Assembly: GCF_030698145.1 (NCBI RefSeq) | Contig: NZ_JAUYNW010000086.1 | Span: forward strand, 1 to 34,571 | Direction: 5' to 3' | Source of the DNA: Phenylobacterium sp. | Lineage (GTDB): Bacteria; Pseudomonadota; Alphaproteobacteria; Caulobacterales; Caulobacteraceae | DNA: 34,571 bases | Shown here: positions 19,175 to 27,726 of the stretch, piece by piece | Layout: each line of letters starts with the position of its first letter | Position numbering within the stretch: position 1 is the first letter of the stretch | Translations under genes and position numbers: made by a program | The notes under the pieces: generated by a model | What the model saw: the letters and a program-made list of their open reading frames with translations, nothing else | Database searches by the model: none | What the model was told of the DNA's origin: nothing

Positions 19175-20248
19175 ATGCGCTTAAAACCACAGTACCTATT
19201 CGCCTTGATCCTGATCGGCGCGCTGATCCTGGCCTTCGCGGTCGGGACGGTGATCAACGCCACGGGCAAGGCGGGCAAGGCGGAAGCCAAGACCGCGGCC
19301 TCGACCAAGGCCGCCGACCCCACGGTCCAGGCGGTGCTGACGCCCGAGGTCGCCAGGGCCTATTCGGTCACCATTCGTGGCCGGACGGAATCGGCGCGCA
19401 GCGTCGTCGTCAAGTCCGAGACCGCCGGCGTGGTCGCCGCGACCCCCGCGGTCGAAGGTTCCTTGGTGCGCAAGGGCGCGGTGCTCTGTCGCCTGAACAT
19501 CGACGCCCGCCAAGCCACTCTCGACCAAGCCCGCGCCACGCTCCGCTCGCGCGAACTGCAGCACAAGGCCTCCACCGAACTGGCGGCCAAGGGCTACCGC
19601 TCCCAGACCCAGCTCCTGCAGGACCAGGCCAATCTGGACGCCGCCTCGGCCGTCGTCCGGCAGGCCGAGATCGGCGTCGAGCAGATGAACATCCGCGCGC
19701 CCTTCAACGGCGTGTTCGACAAGCGCGAGGCCGAGATCGGCACCTACCTGTCGCCGGGCCAGGCCTGCGGCACGATGATCGAGCTCAATCCGCTGCTGAT
19801 CGTCGGCGACCTGCCCGAGACCGAGGCCTCGAAGGTTAGGGTCGGCGCGAACGCCACCGCCCAGCTCACCTCGGGCGAGGCGCTGTCGGGCCGGGTCCGC
19901 TACGCCGCGCGCGAAGCCGACGCCCAGACCCGCACCTATCGGGTGGAGGTCACCGCCAGCAACCCGAACCTGATCCGCTCGGGCCTCTCGGCCTCGGTGA
20001 AGATCGGCTCCGGCGTCGGGCCCGCCCATTTGGTCCCGCTGTCCTCGCTGGTGCTGGACGCCAAGGGCCGTCAGGGCGTGCGCTATGTGCTGGACGACAA
20101 CCGCGTGGCCTTCTCCCCGGTCGCGGTGCTGGAAGAGACTCCGCAGGGCATCTGGGTGACGGGTCTGCAAGGCCCCGTCCGCATAATCACCGTCGGCCAG
20201 TCTTATGTGGCCGAGGGTCAAAAGGTTCGCGTGGGCGTCGCGCGCTAG
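19175..20248 (+). CDS. RND efflux membrane fusion protein (periplasmic adaptor)
   Basis: This 357-residue HlyD/AcrA-type adaptor has one N-terminal membrane helix (YLFALILIGALILAFAVGTVI), a lipoyl-like half motif (VVVKSETAGVVAATPAVEGSLVRKG), a helical hairpin around residues 95-145, the second lipoyl half (NIRAPFNGVFDKREAEIGTYLSPG) and a beta-barrel domain. There is no lipobox. The start is ATG 19175 (MRLKPQ); an upstream frame from 19130 looks non-coding. It is followed after 28 bases by the pump gene, with which it forms an operon. No outer-membrane factor is nearby. Confidence 0.9.
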   Translation: MRLKPQYLFALILIGALILAFAVGTVINATGKAGKAEAKTAASTKAADPTVQAVLTPEVARAYSVTIRGRTESARSVVVKSETAGVVAATPAVEGSLVRKGAVLCRLNIDARQATLDQARATLRSRELQHKASTELAAKGYRSQTQLLQDQANLDAASAVVRQAEIGVEQMNIRAPFNGVFDKREAEIGTYLSPGQACGTMIELNPLLIVGDLPETEASKVRVGANATAQLTSGEALSGRVRYAAREADAQTRTYRVEVTASNPNLIRSGLSASVKIGSGVGPAHLVPLSSLVLDAKGRQGVRYVLDDNRVAFSPVAVLEETPQGIWVTGLQGPVRIITVGQSYVAEGQKVRVGVAR

Positions 20249-20276
20249 GCGCCGGCGTCCCTAGGAGACACGGCAG

Positions 20277-23200
20277 ATGATGGGCCCCCTGATCGACGGC
20301 GCAATCAAACGGCGCAAGGTCGTGCTGGCTGTCACCTTGATCGCCAGCATCTTCGGGCTCTTCGCCTATCTGGCGATGCCGCGTGAATCCAATCCGAACA
20401 TCGACTTCCCGTTCATCTCGGTGGTCGTGCCCTATCCGGGCGTGAGTCCGGAGGACGCCGAGCGTCTGCTCGTGCGCCCGCTCGAGACCGAGTTGCAGAG
20501 CATCGAAGGCATCAAAGAGATGAACGCGGTCGCCCGCCAGAGCATGGCGATCGTGAACCTCGAGTTCGAAGCCGACTTCGACAAGGACAAGGCCCTGGGC
20601 GAGGTCCGCGCCAAGGTCGACCTGGCGCGCGGCGAGTTCCCGCCGGACGCCGAAGAGCCGATCATCGAGGAAGCCAACTTCACCGGCGAGCCGATCATCG
20701 GCATCGTGCTGTCGGGCGGCGCGCCCGAGCGCACCCTGTTCCAGATCGCCCGCTCGCTGCAGGACCGCCTGGAAAGCGCGCCCGGCGTGCTGGAGGTCTA
20801 CCTGAACGGCGGCCGCGAGGAGTTTCTCGAGGTCACCATCGACCCCGCGCGGATGGAGGCGGCAAACGTCTCCACCGGCGAACTCGCCCAGGTGATCGGC
20901 CGCAACAACCAGCTCGTCCCCGCCGGCAATCTGGAGTCCACCACCGGCAAGTTCGCGGTGAAGGTGCCCGGCGTCGTCGAGAAGCCGGAGGACATCCTCG
21001 CCCTCCCGATCAAGAAGAACGGCGACCGCCTGATCACGGTGGGCGACATCGGCGACGTGCGCCGGACGTTCAAGGAAGCCACCCTCATCACCCGGTTCAA
21101 CGGCCAGCCCGCCTTCTCGGTGGACGTGGCCAAGCGGTCGGGGGCCAACATCCTCGACACCGTGAAAGAGGTGCGAAAGGTCGTCACCGAGGAGCAGAAG
21201 CGTTGGCCTGAAACGGTCAAGGCGAGCTACATCTTCGACGAAAGCGACTTCATCGGGCGCACCCTGGTGGTGCTCGAGAGCGGCCTGCTGACGGCCACCA
21301 TCCTGGTCATGCTGATCATCGTGACGACCCTGGGCATCCGTCAGGGCCTGATGGTCGGCGCGGCGATCCCGGCCTGCTTCCTGCTGGCCTTCCTGATGCT
21401 CAACGCCATGGGTGTCACCCTGAACCAGATGGTGATGTTCGGCCTGGTGCTGGCGGTCGGCATCCTGGTCGACGGCGGCATCGTGGTGGTGGAATACGCC
21501 GATCGGAAGATGGCCGAGGGCATGCCCAAGGAGGAGGCCTTCGCCGCCGCCGCCAAGCGCATGTTCTGGCCGGTGCTGAACGGCACGCTCACCACGCTCT
21601 GCGCCTTCCTGCCCTTCCTGTTCTGGAACTCGATCCCCGGCAAGTTCATGAGCTTCCTGCCCATGACCCTGTTCTATGTGCTGGGCGCCTCGATCTTCAT
21701 CGCGCTGATCTTCACCCCGGCGCTGGGCTCGATCTTCGGCCGCAAGGCCGCGGTGGACGCCGAGCACCTGGCCGAGATCGAGAAGTCCGAGCGGGGCGAC
21801 CCGCGCGAGATGAAGGGCTTCATGGGCGCCTATGCTCGCATGATCGACGTGCTGGGCCGCCATCCTGGCCGGACCTGCCTGGCCACGCTCGGCATCATCG
21901 TCGCCGTGGTGTTCGCCTTCGGCGCGGCCAAGAAGCCCTCCGAGTTCTTCCTGCAACAGGACCCGGAATGGGTGAACGTCTTCGTCAAGGCGCGCGGCAA
22001 CCTCTCGCCCCAGGCCCAGGACATCCTGGTCAAGCAGGTCGAGAGCCGCCTGGCGGGCGTCAAGGGCGTGAACTCGATCTTCACCCGCACGGGTTCCGGC
22101 AGCCCGGGCGGCGGGCCGAACTCCCCGCCCAACGACACCATCGGGCGCCTGAACCTCGACTTCGCCGAGTACGAGGAGCGCCAGGCCCTGGGACTGGTGG
22201 GCAAGGACATCGCCAACGAGGTCCGCAGGCGCGTCACCAACATCCCCGGCATCGAGGTCGAGGTGCGCGAGCCTCAGGGCGGCCCGCCGACCGGCAAGGA
22301 CGTGCAGGTCGAACTGCGCGGCCAGGATCCGGTGGCGCTGAACGCCGCGGCCAACATGATCAAGGCCAAACTGGCCACCGACCGCCAGCTCTATGAGCTG
22401 GAGGACAACCGCACCTCGCCGGGCATCGAATGGAACCTGGCGGTCGACCGCGAGGCGGCCGGACGCTACGGCGTCGACGTGCTCTCGGTCGGCCAGGCGA
22501 TCCAGTTCGTGACTGGGGGCGTGCTGGTGGGCCGCTTCCGCCCCGACGACGCCGACGACGAGCTCGACATCCGTGTCCGCTTCCCCCCCGAGGCGCGCGA
22601 CGTGGCCGCCTTCGACACCCTGAAGATCCCGACCGCCAATGGGCCGGTGCCGGCGAGCTACTTCATCAAGCAGCTTCCGGCCCAGCAGGTGACCACGATC
22701 CAGCGGCGCGACGGCCAGCGGCTAGTGGTCGTCCAGGCCAACACCATCGAGGGCGTGGCCGCCAACCAGAAGATCGAGGAACTGCGGCCCTGGCTGGAGA
22801 AGGCCAATATCGACCCCTCCGTCCGCTGGAAGTTCACCGGCGCCGACGAAGAGGGCCGCGAGGCCGCGGTGTTCTTCATGACCGCCATGGCCGTGTCGCT
22901 GTTCCTGATGGGCGTGATCCTGCTCTGGCAGTTCAACTCCTTCTACGGCGTGCTGGTGACGCTCTCGGCCGTGGCCCTCTCCACCGTGGGCGTGTTGTTG
23001 GGCGTGGTGATCAATGTCGCCCACACCTTCGACTACATCTCGGTGATCATGCTGGGGACCGGGGTCGTGGCCTTGGCCGGGGTCGTCGTGGGCCACAACA
23101 TCGTGCTGGTGGACACCTACTACCAGCTGCGGCGCCAGGGCTTCCCGGCCGACGAGGCCGCGGTCCGCTCGGCCGCCCAGCGGTTCCGCCCGGTGATGCT

Positions 23201-23525
23201 GACCACCCTGGTGACGGTGGTGGGCCTGCTGCCGCTGATGTTCCAGGTGCACCCGAACTTCCATGGCATGCACATGGAGTACAAGGCGCCCGGTTCGGAA
23301 TGGTGGGTGCAGCTCTCCGGCGCCGTGGTCTGGGGCCTGTCCTTCGCCACCCTGCTGACCCTGATCCTGACGCCGGTCCTGCTTGCCGCGCCCAAGGTGG
23401 CCTCACGCCGGTTCGCGTGGGCCTGGGCCCGCACCGGCGGCAAGGTGTTCAAGGCCCGCCAGAAGCCCGACCGCGAGCGTTCGGTGGTGTTCGGCGACGA
23501 AACCCTGCCCAAGGCCGCGGAGTAG
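20277..23525 (+). CDS. RND efflux transporter, inner-membrane permease
   Basis: This 1082-residue pump has the RND layout: one helix (VVLAVTLIASIFGLFAYLAM), a large periplasmic loop with porter subdomains, helices 2-6, helix 7, a second loop, then helices 8-12. MPRESNPNIDFPFISVVVPYPG and GVSPEDAERLLVRPLE are typical of the AcrB/HAE1-like branch. Helix 4 reads LVDGGIVVVEY, keeping one Asp (residue 399) where AcrB has two, and helix 10 reads VVVGHNIVLVD (Gly939, His940), without the AcrB Lys940. AGGAGA lies 10 bases before ATG 20277. It transports substrates outward using proton force with the adaptor upstream and presumably a TolC-type channel encoded elsewhere. Substrate is unknown. Confidence 0.93.
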   Translation: MMGPLIDGAIKRRKVVLAVTLIASIFGLFAYLAMPRESNPNIDFPFISVVVPYPGVSPEDAERLLVRPLETELQSIEGIKEMNAVARQSMAIVNLEFEADFDKDKALGEVRAKVDLARGEFPPDAEEPIIEEANFTGEPIIGIVLSGGAPERTLFQIARSLQDRLESAPGVLEVYLNGGREEFLEVTIDPARMEAANVSTGELAQVIGRNNQLVPAGNLESTTGKFAVKVPGVVEKPEDILALPIKKNGDRLITVGDIGDVRRTFKEATLITRFNGQPAFSVDVAKRSGANILDTVKEVRKVVTEEQKRWPETVKASYIFDESDFIGRTLVVLESGLLTATILVMLIIVTTLGIRQGLMVGAAIPACFLLAFLMLNAMGVTLNQMVMFGLVLAVGILVDGGIVVVEYADRKMAEGMPKEEAFAAAAKRMFWPVLNGTLTTLCAFLPFLFWNSIPGKFMSFLPMTLFYVLGASIFIALIFTPALGSIFGRKAAVDAEHLAEIEKSERGDPREMKGFMGAYARMIDVLGRHPGRTCLATLGIIVAVVFAFGAAKKPSEFFLQQDPEWVNVFVKARGNLSPQAQDILVKQVESRLAGVKGVNSIFTRTGSGSPGGGPNSPPNDTIGRLNLDFAEYEERQALGLVGKDIANEVRRRVTNIPGIEVEVREPQGGPPTGKDVQVELRGQDPVALNAAANMIKAKLATDRQLYELEDNRTSPGIEWNLAVDREAAGRYGVDVLSVGQAIQFVTGGVLVGRFRPDDADDELDIRVRFPPEARDVAAFDTLKIPTANGPVPASYFIKQLPAQQVTTIQRRDGQRLVVVQANTIEGVAANQKIEELRPWLEKANIDPSVRWKFTGADEEGREAAVFFMTAMAVSLFLMGVILLWQFNSFYGVLVTLSAVALSTVGVLLGVVINVAHTFDYISVIMLGTGVVALAGVVVGHNIVLVDTYYQLRRQGFPADEAAVRSAAQRFRPVMLTTLVTVVGLLPLMFQVHPNFHGMHMEYKAPGSEWWVQLSGAVVWGLSFATLLTLILTPVLLAAPKVASRRFAWAWARTGGKVFKARQKPDRERSVVFGDETLPKAAE

Positions 23526-23532
23526 ACTTGTC

Positions 23533-23587
23533 CCTTCTCCCCTTGCGGGAGAAGGTGGCCTTGCGGAGCAAGGTCGGATGAGGGGTC
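23533..23587 (+). repeat. Intergenic palindromic repeat, left copy
   Basis: Two hairpins, CCTTCTCCC/GGGAGAAGG (23533-23541, 23547-23555) and CCTTGC-GGA-GCAAGG (23559-23573), precede a conserved tail TCGGATGAGGGGTC. The same unit occurs inverted at 24290-24347. There is no T-run, so this is better read as a dispersed repeat than an intrinsic terminator for the RND operon. Confidence 0.75.
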
Positions 23588-23629
23588 TCTCAGGACTCGC
23601 CGGCTAGCGGCGGTGCAGAGAGGCGGCTT

Positions 23630-24256
23630 GTGACCATTTCACCGCGCACGTTGAGGAGCGCCGCAGAGATCGAGCGCCGCCTCCAGATGTTGAAATTGCC
23701 ACACATGGTTCCCCTTGCCCGCTGGGTTGAGACCTTGCGGGCGCGATATCCGAATGAGGAATTTCCCGACTTCGATCCGCTCGGCGGCGGAGTTGGAGCG
23801 GAGGTGTTGTTCATTCTGGAGAAACCTGGCCCCAAGACCTCCCGTGCTGGCGGTGGATCTGGCTTCATCTCCGTCAACAATGATGACGCCACGGCGGAAG
23901 CTAGCTGCCGGTTCCTAGACGAGGCGGGAATTGTTCAAGCGCGGACCTGTCACTGGAACCTGATTTCAGGCTGGAATCGTACAATCGCCTACAAGACGGA
24001 AGATTGGCGGGCCGGAATGCCCCTGCTGTTTGAGTTGCTTGGCCTGATGCCGCGCATAGGTGTTATCGTACTCGTTGGCAGCGTGGCGCAACGCGCTGAC
24101 GAGGCGCTACGCCAGGCCGGCTATGAAGTTGTGCGCTCAGCTCATCCATCCCCGAAGGTGCGAAACATGAATCGCATCATGTGGGACTCGATACCTCACC
24201 AATGGGCCATAGCGTCTCTGCTGGCTAGCGGACCTAAGTCTGACCTGAAGAACTAG
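23630..24256 (+). CDS. Uracil-DNA-glycosylase-like protein
   Basis: This 208-residue protein resembles the uracil-DNA glycosylase superfamily. VLFILEKPGPK matches the first strand and G-E-x-PG-like loop, HWNLISGWN the next conserved segment, and SAHPSPKVRN the HPSP leucine-loop motif. IGVIVLVGSVAQ is the usual strand before it. The catalytic Asp/Asn of typical family 4 or 5 enzymes is not obvious, so it may be a divergent base-excision enzyme or a non-catalytic relative. The start is GTG 23630 with GAGAGG upstream. The gene is less GC-rich than its neighbours (I counted 60% and 63% in two 60-base lines) and is bracketed by inverted copies of an intergenic repeat. Confidence 0.65.
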   Translation: MTISPRTLRSAAEIERRLQMLKLPHMVPLARWVETLRARYPNEEFPDFDPLGGGVGAEVLFILEKPGPKTSRAGGGSGFISVNNDDATAEASCRFLDEAGIVQARTCHWNLISGWNRTIAYKTEDWRAGMPLLFELLGLMPRIGVIVLVGSVAQRADEALRQAGYEVVRSAHPSPKVRNMNRIMWDSIPHQWAIASLLASGPKSDLKN

Positions 24257-24289
24257 GGCGACGCCGCATGGCGTTCGGATAGGGCTTTC

Positions 24290-24347
24290 GACCCCTCATC
24301 CGACCCCGCCCTCGCGGGGCCACCTTCTCCCACAAGGGGAGAAGGCC
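24290..24347 (-). repeat. Intergenic palindromic repeat, right copy (inverted)
   Basis: Read on the minus strand this carries CCTTCTCCC-CTTGT-GGGAGAAGG, then CCCCGC-GAGG-GCGGGG, then TCGGATGAGGGGTC. It matches the left copy at 23533-23587 except for the second stem, which has changed on both sides so that pairing is kept. Confidence 0.75.
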
Positions 24348-24387
24348 ATCGTGGGGCAATCGACAGTGGGGCTTCAGTTCAATCCCT

Positions 24388-26238
24388 TCAAACCTCGCGG
24401 GTCTGACGCCGCCAGAGCGCGGCGTATTCGCCGGCGTTTTCCAGCAGTTCCGCGTGGCGGCCCTGCTCAACGATGCGGCCGCGGCGCAGGACCAGGATCA
24501 GGTCGGCATCGACCACGGTCGAGAGCCGGTGGGCGATCACCAGGGTGGTGCGTCCGGTCCTGACCTTGCGCAGGGTGGCCTGGATCGCCTCCTCGGTGGG
24601 GCCGTCCAGGGCGCTGGTGGCCTCGTCCAGCACCAGGAACCGCGGATTGGCCAGCAGGGCGCGGGCGATGCCCACCCGCTGGCGCTCGCCGCCCGACAGC
24701 TTCAGGCCGCGCTCGCCCACCAGGGTCGCCATGCCGTCTGGCAGGCCATCGATGAAGGCGCCCAGTTCGGCGGCCTCCGCGGCGTCGCGGACCTGCTCGG
24801 CCGAGGCCTCGGGCCGGGCGAAGGCGATATTGACGGCGATGGTGTCGTTGAACAGCGCCACGTCCTGCGGCACCAGGGCCACGGCCCCACGCAGGGCCGA
24901 CTGCTTCACCTGGCGCAGGTCCACCCCGTCCAGGGTGATCCGCCCACTGCCCGGATCGATCAGCCGCAAGGCCAAACGCACCGCCGTGGTCTTGCCCGCT
25001 CCTGAGGGGCCGACCAGGGCCACGGTGGCGCCTGGCGCGGCGCGGAAGCTCACCCCGATCAGGCCGGTGGACCGCGCGTCGTGGCGAAACTCCACGTCCT
25101 CGAACACGATCTCCGCGCCTCGGCCGGTCGCGGGGGGCAGGTCGCGGGCATCCGGAGCGTCAACGATGTCGGGCCGCAGAGCCGTCAGCGCCACCATCTG
25201 CTCCATGTCGATGAAGGCCTGGCGGATCTCTCGGTAATTGAAGCCCAGCATGTTCAGGGGGCCGTAGATGCCGATCAGCAGCAAGATGGCCATGGTGACG
25301 TCGCCGATCCGCATGCGGCCTTCCAGCACCTCGTAGCCGGCCATGACGGTCATCAGGGCCAGACCGATGTTCAGCACCACCGACTGGATGGCGTTGAGCA
25401 TGGAGAGCGACGTGTTGGCCTTCACCCCCGCCCGCACATAGTCGCCCATCGCCGCCTCGTAGCGGCCGACGGTGCGGCCCTCCGAACCAAAGGTCTTGAC
25501 CGTCTCGTAGTTCAGCAAGGCGTCCACCGAGAGGCCGGCGGTGCGGCTGTCGGCCTCGTTGAGCTCACGGCGGTGAGCGAGGCGCCAGTCGGTGATCTTG
25601 AAGGTCAGCACCGTGTAGAAGACGATGGTCACGAAGGCGGTGGCCGCGAAGCGCCAGTCCAGCCGCGTGGCCATGACGATCATGGCCAGGACCAGCTCGA
25701 TGGCCGTGGGCCCGAGGTTGAACACCACGCTGCGCATCAGGAAGTCGGTGGAGCGCGCGCCGCGATCGATGATCCGCGCCATGCTGCCGGTCTGCTTGCC
25801 CTGGTGGAAATCCAGCGACAGGGCCAGCGCATGGGCGAAGGTCTCGGTGGCCGCCTTGGCCATGGTCGACTGGCTGACCACCGTGAAGATGGCGTCTCGG
25901 GCGTATGGCGCGCAGGCGGCGAGCAGGCGCAGGCCCACGAAGGCCAGCGCGAAGGCCGCGAAACCGACGCCGGCCTCAGCGACCGGGGCCCCCGCCCCGG
26001 GCGCCAGGGTGTTGATCGCCTCGCCCAGGGCCACGGGCGCCCCGACCCCGGCCAGCTTGCCCAGGAACACCAGTCCCAGGGACGCGGAGACCCGCCACTT
26101 CAGGCCGGGCGCGCCCGAGCGCATGACCAACCGGCCCAGGTCGGCCATCGAGCGCCAGAAATCGAACTTGACCGAGGCCGGCGAGATCGCGCCCGGCGTG
26201 GCGAAGCCGCGCGTCGGGCTGGGGTGGGCGAAGGTCAA
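24388..26238 (-). CDS. ABC exporter, Atm1/ABCB7 type
   Basis: This 616-residue half transporter fuses a six-helix membrane domain (residues about 50-340) and an ABC ATPase domain. LLNYETVKTFGSEGRTVGRYE and NMLGFNYREIRQAFIDMEQM are characteristic of Atm1-type exporters, which move glutathione-linked sulfur or metal conjugates. The ATPase has Walker A GPSGAGKTT, Q-loop VPQDVALF, signature LSGGERQR, Walker B FLVLDEATS and the His switch IAHRLST. The start is uncertain: TTG 26238 is the only start near the 5' end in this frame, and the next ATG (26148) would cut 30 residues. An ATG overlapping the upstream stop (ATGA) opens another frame that ends after five codons. Confidence 0.88.
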   Translation of the reverse strand: MTFAHPSPTRGFATPGAISPASVKFDFWRSMADLGRLVMRSGAPGLKWRVSASLGLVFLGKLAGVGAPVALGEAINTLAPGAGAPVAEAGVGFAAFALAFVGLRLLAACAPYARDAIFTVVSQSTMAKAATETFAHALALSLDFHQGKQTGSMARIIDRGARSTDFLMRSVVFNLGPTAIELVLAMIVMATRLDWRFAATAFVTIVFYTVLTFKITDWRLAHRRELNEADSRTAGLSVDALLNYETVKTFGSEGRTVGRYEAAMGDYVRAGVKANTSLSMLNAIQSVVLNIGLALMTVMAGYEVLEGRMRIGDVTMAILLLIGIYGPLNMLGFNYREIRQAFIDMEQMVALTALRPDIVDAPDARDLPPATGRGAEIVFEDVEFRHDARSTGLIGVSFRAAPGATVALVGPSGAGKTTAVRLALRLIDPGSGRITLDGVDLRQVKQSALRGAVALVPQDVALFNDTIAVNIAFARPEASAEQVRDAAEAAELGAFIDGLPDGMATLVGERGLKLSGGERQRVGIARALLANPRFLVLDEATSALDGPTEEAIQATLRKVRTGRTTLVIAHRLSTVVDADLILVLRRGRIVEQGRHAELLENAGEYAALWRRQTREV

Positions 26239-26248
26239 GGCGTCGGGC

Positions 26249-27025
26249 TCATTTCAGCAACAGGGTGGATTGGGCGCCGCCGCCCGGGGTCATCCAGTCG
26301 ACCCGCAGGCCGGAACCGACCTGGGTCGCACGGAACGGTCCGTTGGCCAGGGCGGCGGCGGAGGTCGCCTCGATGGTCACGGCGTCCTCGGTGGCGTCAC
26401 CGAACACGTCGACCTGGTGTGGGCCCGGCGGCAGGGGCTGGGTGAGGGCGATGGCGTAGCGGCCGCCGGAATCGGCGCGGCCGTCGGCGGTCTGGCGCCC
26501 GTCGATATGGACGCTGAGCGCCGCCCCGGCCGGGGCGCGGCCGGAGACCACCGCCCCACCCTCCCGGTCGAAATCCACCGCGTCCAGCCCGTTGGCGCCC
26601 CGTGGGCGGATACGCAGGGCCCCGGCGCCGGCGCGCAGCAGCACCGCCTCGCCCTGCGAGGTGATCAGCAGGTAGCCCTCGCCCTGGATCGTCTGGGGGC
26701 CGCTGGCCGCCGACAGGCCGTAGATGCGCGCCTCGGCCGAGGCCGGCAGCGTCAGGCTCCAGGCGCCCTTGGGGTCGGCGGCGGCGAAGACGGCGTCACC
26801 GGCGGGCGTCGCCAGGCGCACCCGCGAACCGGCCGGCGCGGCGCCCGAGAGCCGCAGCGCCTGGCCCTGCGCGCGCACCGCGCGCACCGTCGGCGGGGCC
26901 AGGTAGGCGGCCTCGGCGGGCGCCTGGGACGCCTTGCCCGGCACGATGCCCGGCGCTGTCCCCTCGCCGCACCCAGCGAGCGGGAGCGTCAGAGCTGCGA
27001 CGATAAGAATCGGGGCGCACGACAC
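26249..27025 (-). CDS. Putative lipoprotein of unknown function
   Basis: This 258-residue protein has a lipoprotein signal: a hydrophobic stretch (ILIVAALTLPLAGC) ends in the lipobox LAGC, with Cys about residue 19, so it is predicted to be lipid-anchored. The mature part is Ala/Gly/Pro-rich and beta-like, with two or three repeats of a pattern such as LSGAAPAGSRVRLATPAGDAV and VSGRAPAGAALSVHIDGRQ, which suggests tandem Ig-like domains. The start is GTG 27025, with AAGGAG 13 bases upstream, a longish spacing. It ends 10 bases before the Atm1-type gene on the same strand, so they are probably co-transcribed. Function is unknown. Confidence 0.7.
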   Translation of the reverse strand: MSCAPILIVAALTLPLAGCGEGTAPGIVPGKASQAPAEAAYLAPPTVRAVRAQGQALRLSGAAPAGSRVRLATPAGDAVFAAADPKGAWSLTLPASAEARIYGLSAASGPQTIQGEGYLLITSQGEAVLLRAGAGALRIRPRGANGLDAVDFDREGGAVVSGRAPAGAALSVHIDGRQTADGRADSGGRYAIALTQPLPPGPHQVDVFGDATEDAVTIEATSAAALANGPFRATQVGSGLRVDWMTPGGGAQSTLLLK

Positions 27026-27126
27026 GGCTTGCTTGAAACTCCTTAACCCGGATCATAGCTAATTGGACCTTCCGGGCGCATCCGCAAGCGCGCCCTGAAT
27101 GGAATGTTCTCCTGGAGCGTATGCGA

Positions 27127-27726
27127 ATGGGCCTGGCGCCCGCCAACCTCGAATCCGTCTGTGTCTTCTGCGGCTCCTCCGACGCCGCCGACCCGCCGCT
27201 GCTGGCCGATGCGGCGCGGCTGGGACGCGGCCTGGCCGCCGCCGACCTGACCCTGATCTATGGCGGCGGCGGCGTCGGGCTGATGGGCGCTTGCGCCATC
27301 GCCGCCCACGAGGCCGGCGGCAGGGTGCTGGGCGTCATCCCGCACTTCCTGAAGGAGAAAGAACGCCGCCTGGACGTGGTGGAGACGGTCGTCGTCAGCT
27401 CCATGCACGAACGCAAACAGATCATGTTCGAACGCTCGGACGCCTTCGTGGTGCTGCCGGGCGGCATCGGCACCCTGGAAGAGGTCGTTGAGCTGCTGTC
27501 CTGGCGGCGCCTGGACCTGCACGCCAAGCCGGTGGTGTTCTTCAGCCCCAATGGCTTCTGGGAGCCGCTGTTCCAGCTCTTCCAGCACACGGTCGACCAC
27601 CAACTGACCCCGGCCTCCTTCATGCAGAGCTGGATCTCGGTCGAAAGGATCGAGGATGTCATCCCCGCCCTGGTCGGCGCGCCCGGCGACATTCAGACCC
27701 CGGCCGTCGCCGCCCGGATGACCTAG
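27127..27726 (+). CDS. LOG family protein (TIGR00730), nucleoside 5'-monophosphate phosphoribohydrolase
   Basis: This protein of about 199 residues has the LOG Rossmann-like fold: VCVFCGSSDAADP at the start, LIYGGGGVGLMGA for nucleotide binding, and the signature PGGIGTLEE near residue 115, preceded by MHERKQIMFERSDAFVVLP. Such enzymes hydrolyse AMP-like or cytokinin nucleotides to the base and ribose 5-phosphate. Two ATGs are possible, 27121 and 27127; GGAG at 27114-27117 fits the second (9 bases). It is divergent from the lipoprotein gene and convergent with the GNAT gene, with stops sharing CTAG (27723-27726). Confidence 0.9.
   Translation: MGLAPANLESVCVFCGSSDAADPPLLADAARLGRGLAAADLTLIYGGGGVGLMGACAIAAHEAGGRVLGVIPHFLKEKERRLDVVETVVVSSMHERKQIMFERSDAFVVLPGGIGTLEEVVELLSWRRLDLHAKPVVFFSPNGFWEPLFQLFQHTVDHQLTPASFMQSWISVERIEDVIPALVGAPGDIQTPAVAARMT

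Noticed and set aside
20187..21956. Long open frame (589 codons) on the minus strand opposite the RND pump
   Set aside because: It is a codon-bias shadow of the high-GC pump gene, rich in His, Gln and Arg with no family pattern, and the plus-strand frame is a clear RND protein.
23533..24347. Insertion sequence carrying the uracil-DNA-glycosylase-like gene
   Set aside because: No transposase is present and the flanking units are hairpin-forming repeats of a dispersed type rather than IS ends; recorded as a bracketed cassette instead.
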